Shown: positions 6,486 through 7,072 of the stretch, piece after piece
Layout of the letters: each line of letters starts with the position of its first letter
Numbering within the stretch: position 1 is the first letter of the stretch
NCBI GenBank assembly: GCA_019313765.1
Contig: JAFDAP010000080.1
Span: 1-7,072, forward strand
Direction: 5' to 3'
From: Deltaproteobacteria bacterium
GTDB lineage: Bacteria; Desulfobacterota; DSM-4660; Desulfatiglandales; Desulfatiglandaceae
Length of the DNA: 7,072 nt
The notes under the pieces: model-generated
Databases searched by the model: none
Seen by the model: only the letters and a program-made list of their open reading frames with translations
Told to the model about the DNA's origin: nothing
Made by a program: the position numbers and the translations under genes

Positions 6486-7072
6486 TATTGCACCTCCAGA
6501 ATCTTTAATGATTCTATTCCTCTATCATCCACAATTTTCACTGCAACTCTTTTATTATCCCCGATCTCAAACGGCAGGGAAACCGTGCCCCGGTATGCCT
6601 CGATAAGTTCCTCGTCAATCTCGGCTTTTAAGTTCTTTGCCAGCCTCGTCCAACCATCTTTGGGACCGACCATGGGGAAAAACACCTGTCTTGCAAGGAG
6701 ACTCCTACCGTCATAGTCGGTATCCAGCATCCACAGGGCAATCTTATCCGTGCCCCCCGATTCGATAACTCCGGTTTTGGTGTTGTAGTAATCAAAACCA
6801 TGAACTTCAACCCGATATTTTCCCTTATCATCTCCGTCCTTTACCATTTCCAGTCGTACATCCGGCTGTCCAATCAGCCAGAAGCTCTCATTGCCCACCC
6901 GTTTTTTCTTAAGATCATCCGTTAATAGATCAGTATTCATCTGCGCTTTCAAAAGTGTAACCCCGGGCCAGTCCGTCTCGTCAATATCCTTGGCCGCTTC
7001 GGAATCGAACTGAAAGGAGGCAAAGACAATAATTTTCGGTTTTGGAACGAGAAGCTGGGCCTCTTCGATGGC
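6485..7072 (-). CDS. Type III-like site-specific DNA methyltransferase (Mod), C-terminal part; 5' end outside window
   Basis: The frame is open from the right edge to a TAA at 6487-6485, giving 195 residues with the true start off-window. A TTG at 6952 could be mistaken for a start, but the frame continues upstream of it with protein-like sequence (KIIVFASFQFDSEAAKDID), so this is an internal piece. The pattern is typical of the C-terminal domain of Mod-like methyltransferases paired with large helicase-nuclease restriction proteins: an AQMNTDLLTDDL segment, then FWLIGQPDV, then the TDKIALWMLDTDYDGRSLL motif, a LKAEIDEE helix and a closing RVAVKIVDDRGIESLKI strand pair. The catalytic motifs (DPPY and the AdoMet-binding FxGxG) would lie upstream and cannot be checked. 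The family would methylate adenine in the recognition site and so protect host DNA from the Res protein encoded downstream. The stop overlaps the next start by one base (TAATG), which suggests translational coupling. Family call is fairly firm; target site unknown. Confidence 0.8.
   Translation of the reverse strand, partial: AIEEAQLLVPKPKIIVFASFQFDSEAAKDIDETDWPGVTLLKAQMNTDLLTDDLKKKRVGNESFWLIGQPDVRLEMVKDGDDKGKYRVEVHGFDYYNTKTGVIESGGTDKIALWMLDTDYDGRSLLARQVFFPMVGPKDGWTRLAKNLKAEIDEELIEAYRGTVSLPFEIGDNKRVAVKIVDDRGIESLKILEVQ
6491..6497 (-). promoter_or_regulatory. Ribosome binding site of the 67-residue small gene
   Basis: The minus strand reads GGAGGTG five bases before the ATG at 6485. This is the best Shine-Dalgarno match in the window and lies inside the end of mod. 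It fixes the start of the small gene and supports its being a real translated gene. Confidence 0.75.

Overview
The window looks like part of a bacterial accessory (defence) island. Every gene I can support lies on the minus strand, so transcription runs from position 7072 towards 1. I found no rRNA, tRNA, CRISPR array, transposase or integrase, and no gene-free stretch reaches 300 bases. The proteins have a bacterial, probably Gram-negative flavour, but the sequence does not fix a taxon.

In order of transcription, the first block (7072 to 3382) is a type III-like restriction-modification operon. It holds the C-terminal part of an adenine-type DNA methyltransferase (Mod; its catalytic part is outside the window), a 67-residue unknown protein overlapping it by one base, and a complete 938-residue DEAD/DEAH helicase plus PD-(D/E)XK nuclease (Res). 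Its mod-small gene-res layout resembles loci of the BPTD_3080-type restriction endonucleases.

The second block (3385 to 1794) starts with a scarred small reading frame that touches both the res stop and the next start through ATGA overlaps. A Panacea/SocA-like (DUF4065-like) protein follows, and then, 3 bases later, an unknown 241-residue protein with faint PemK/MazF-like features. The last two look like an antitoxin-toxin pair. The Panacea-like gene contains an uninterrupted run of 18 A in its coding strand, a potential on/off slippage site.

The third block (1667 to the left edge) contains a 303-residue protein with a ComF-like phosphoribosyltransferase core and, 15 bases on, a DprA/Smf protein whose 3' end lies outside the window. 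ComF and DprA are normally competence proteins. Here they are an adjacent pair behind a restriction system, which suggests a DNA- or nucleotide-handling module used in defence. This pair is the best candidate in the window for an under-described system.

The blocks may work as layers: restriction of unmodified DNA, a toxin-antitoxin module that may guard or back up the restriction genes, and a DprA/PRTase module acting on single-stranded DNA or nucleotides. The individual family calls rest on visible motifs; the joint function is inference.
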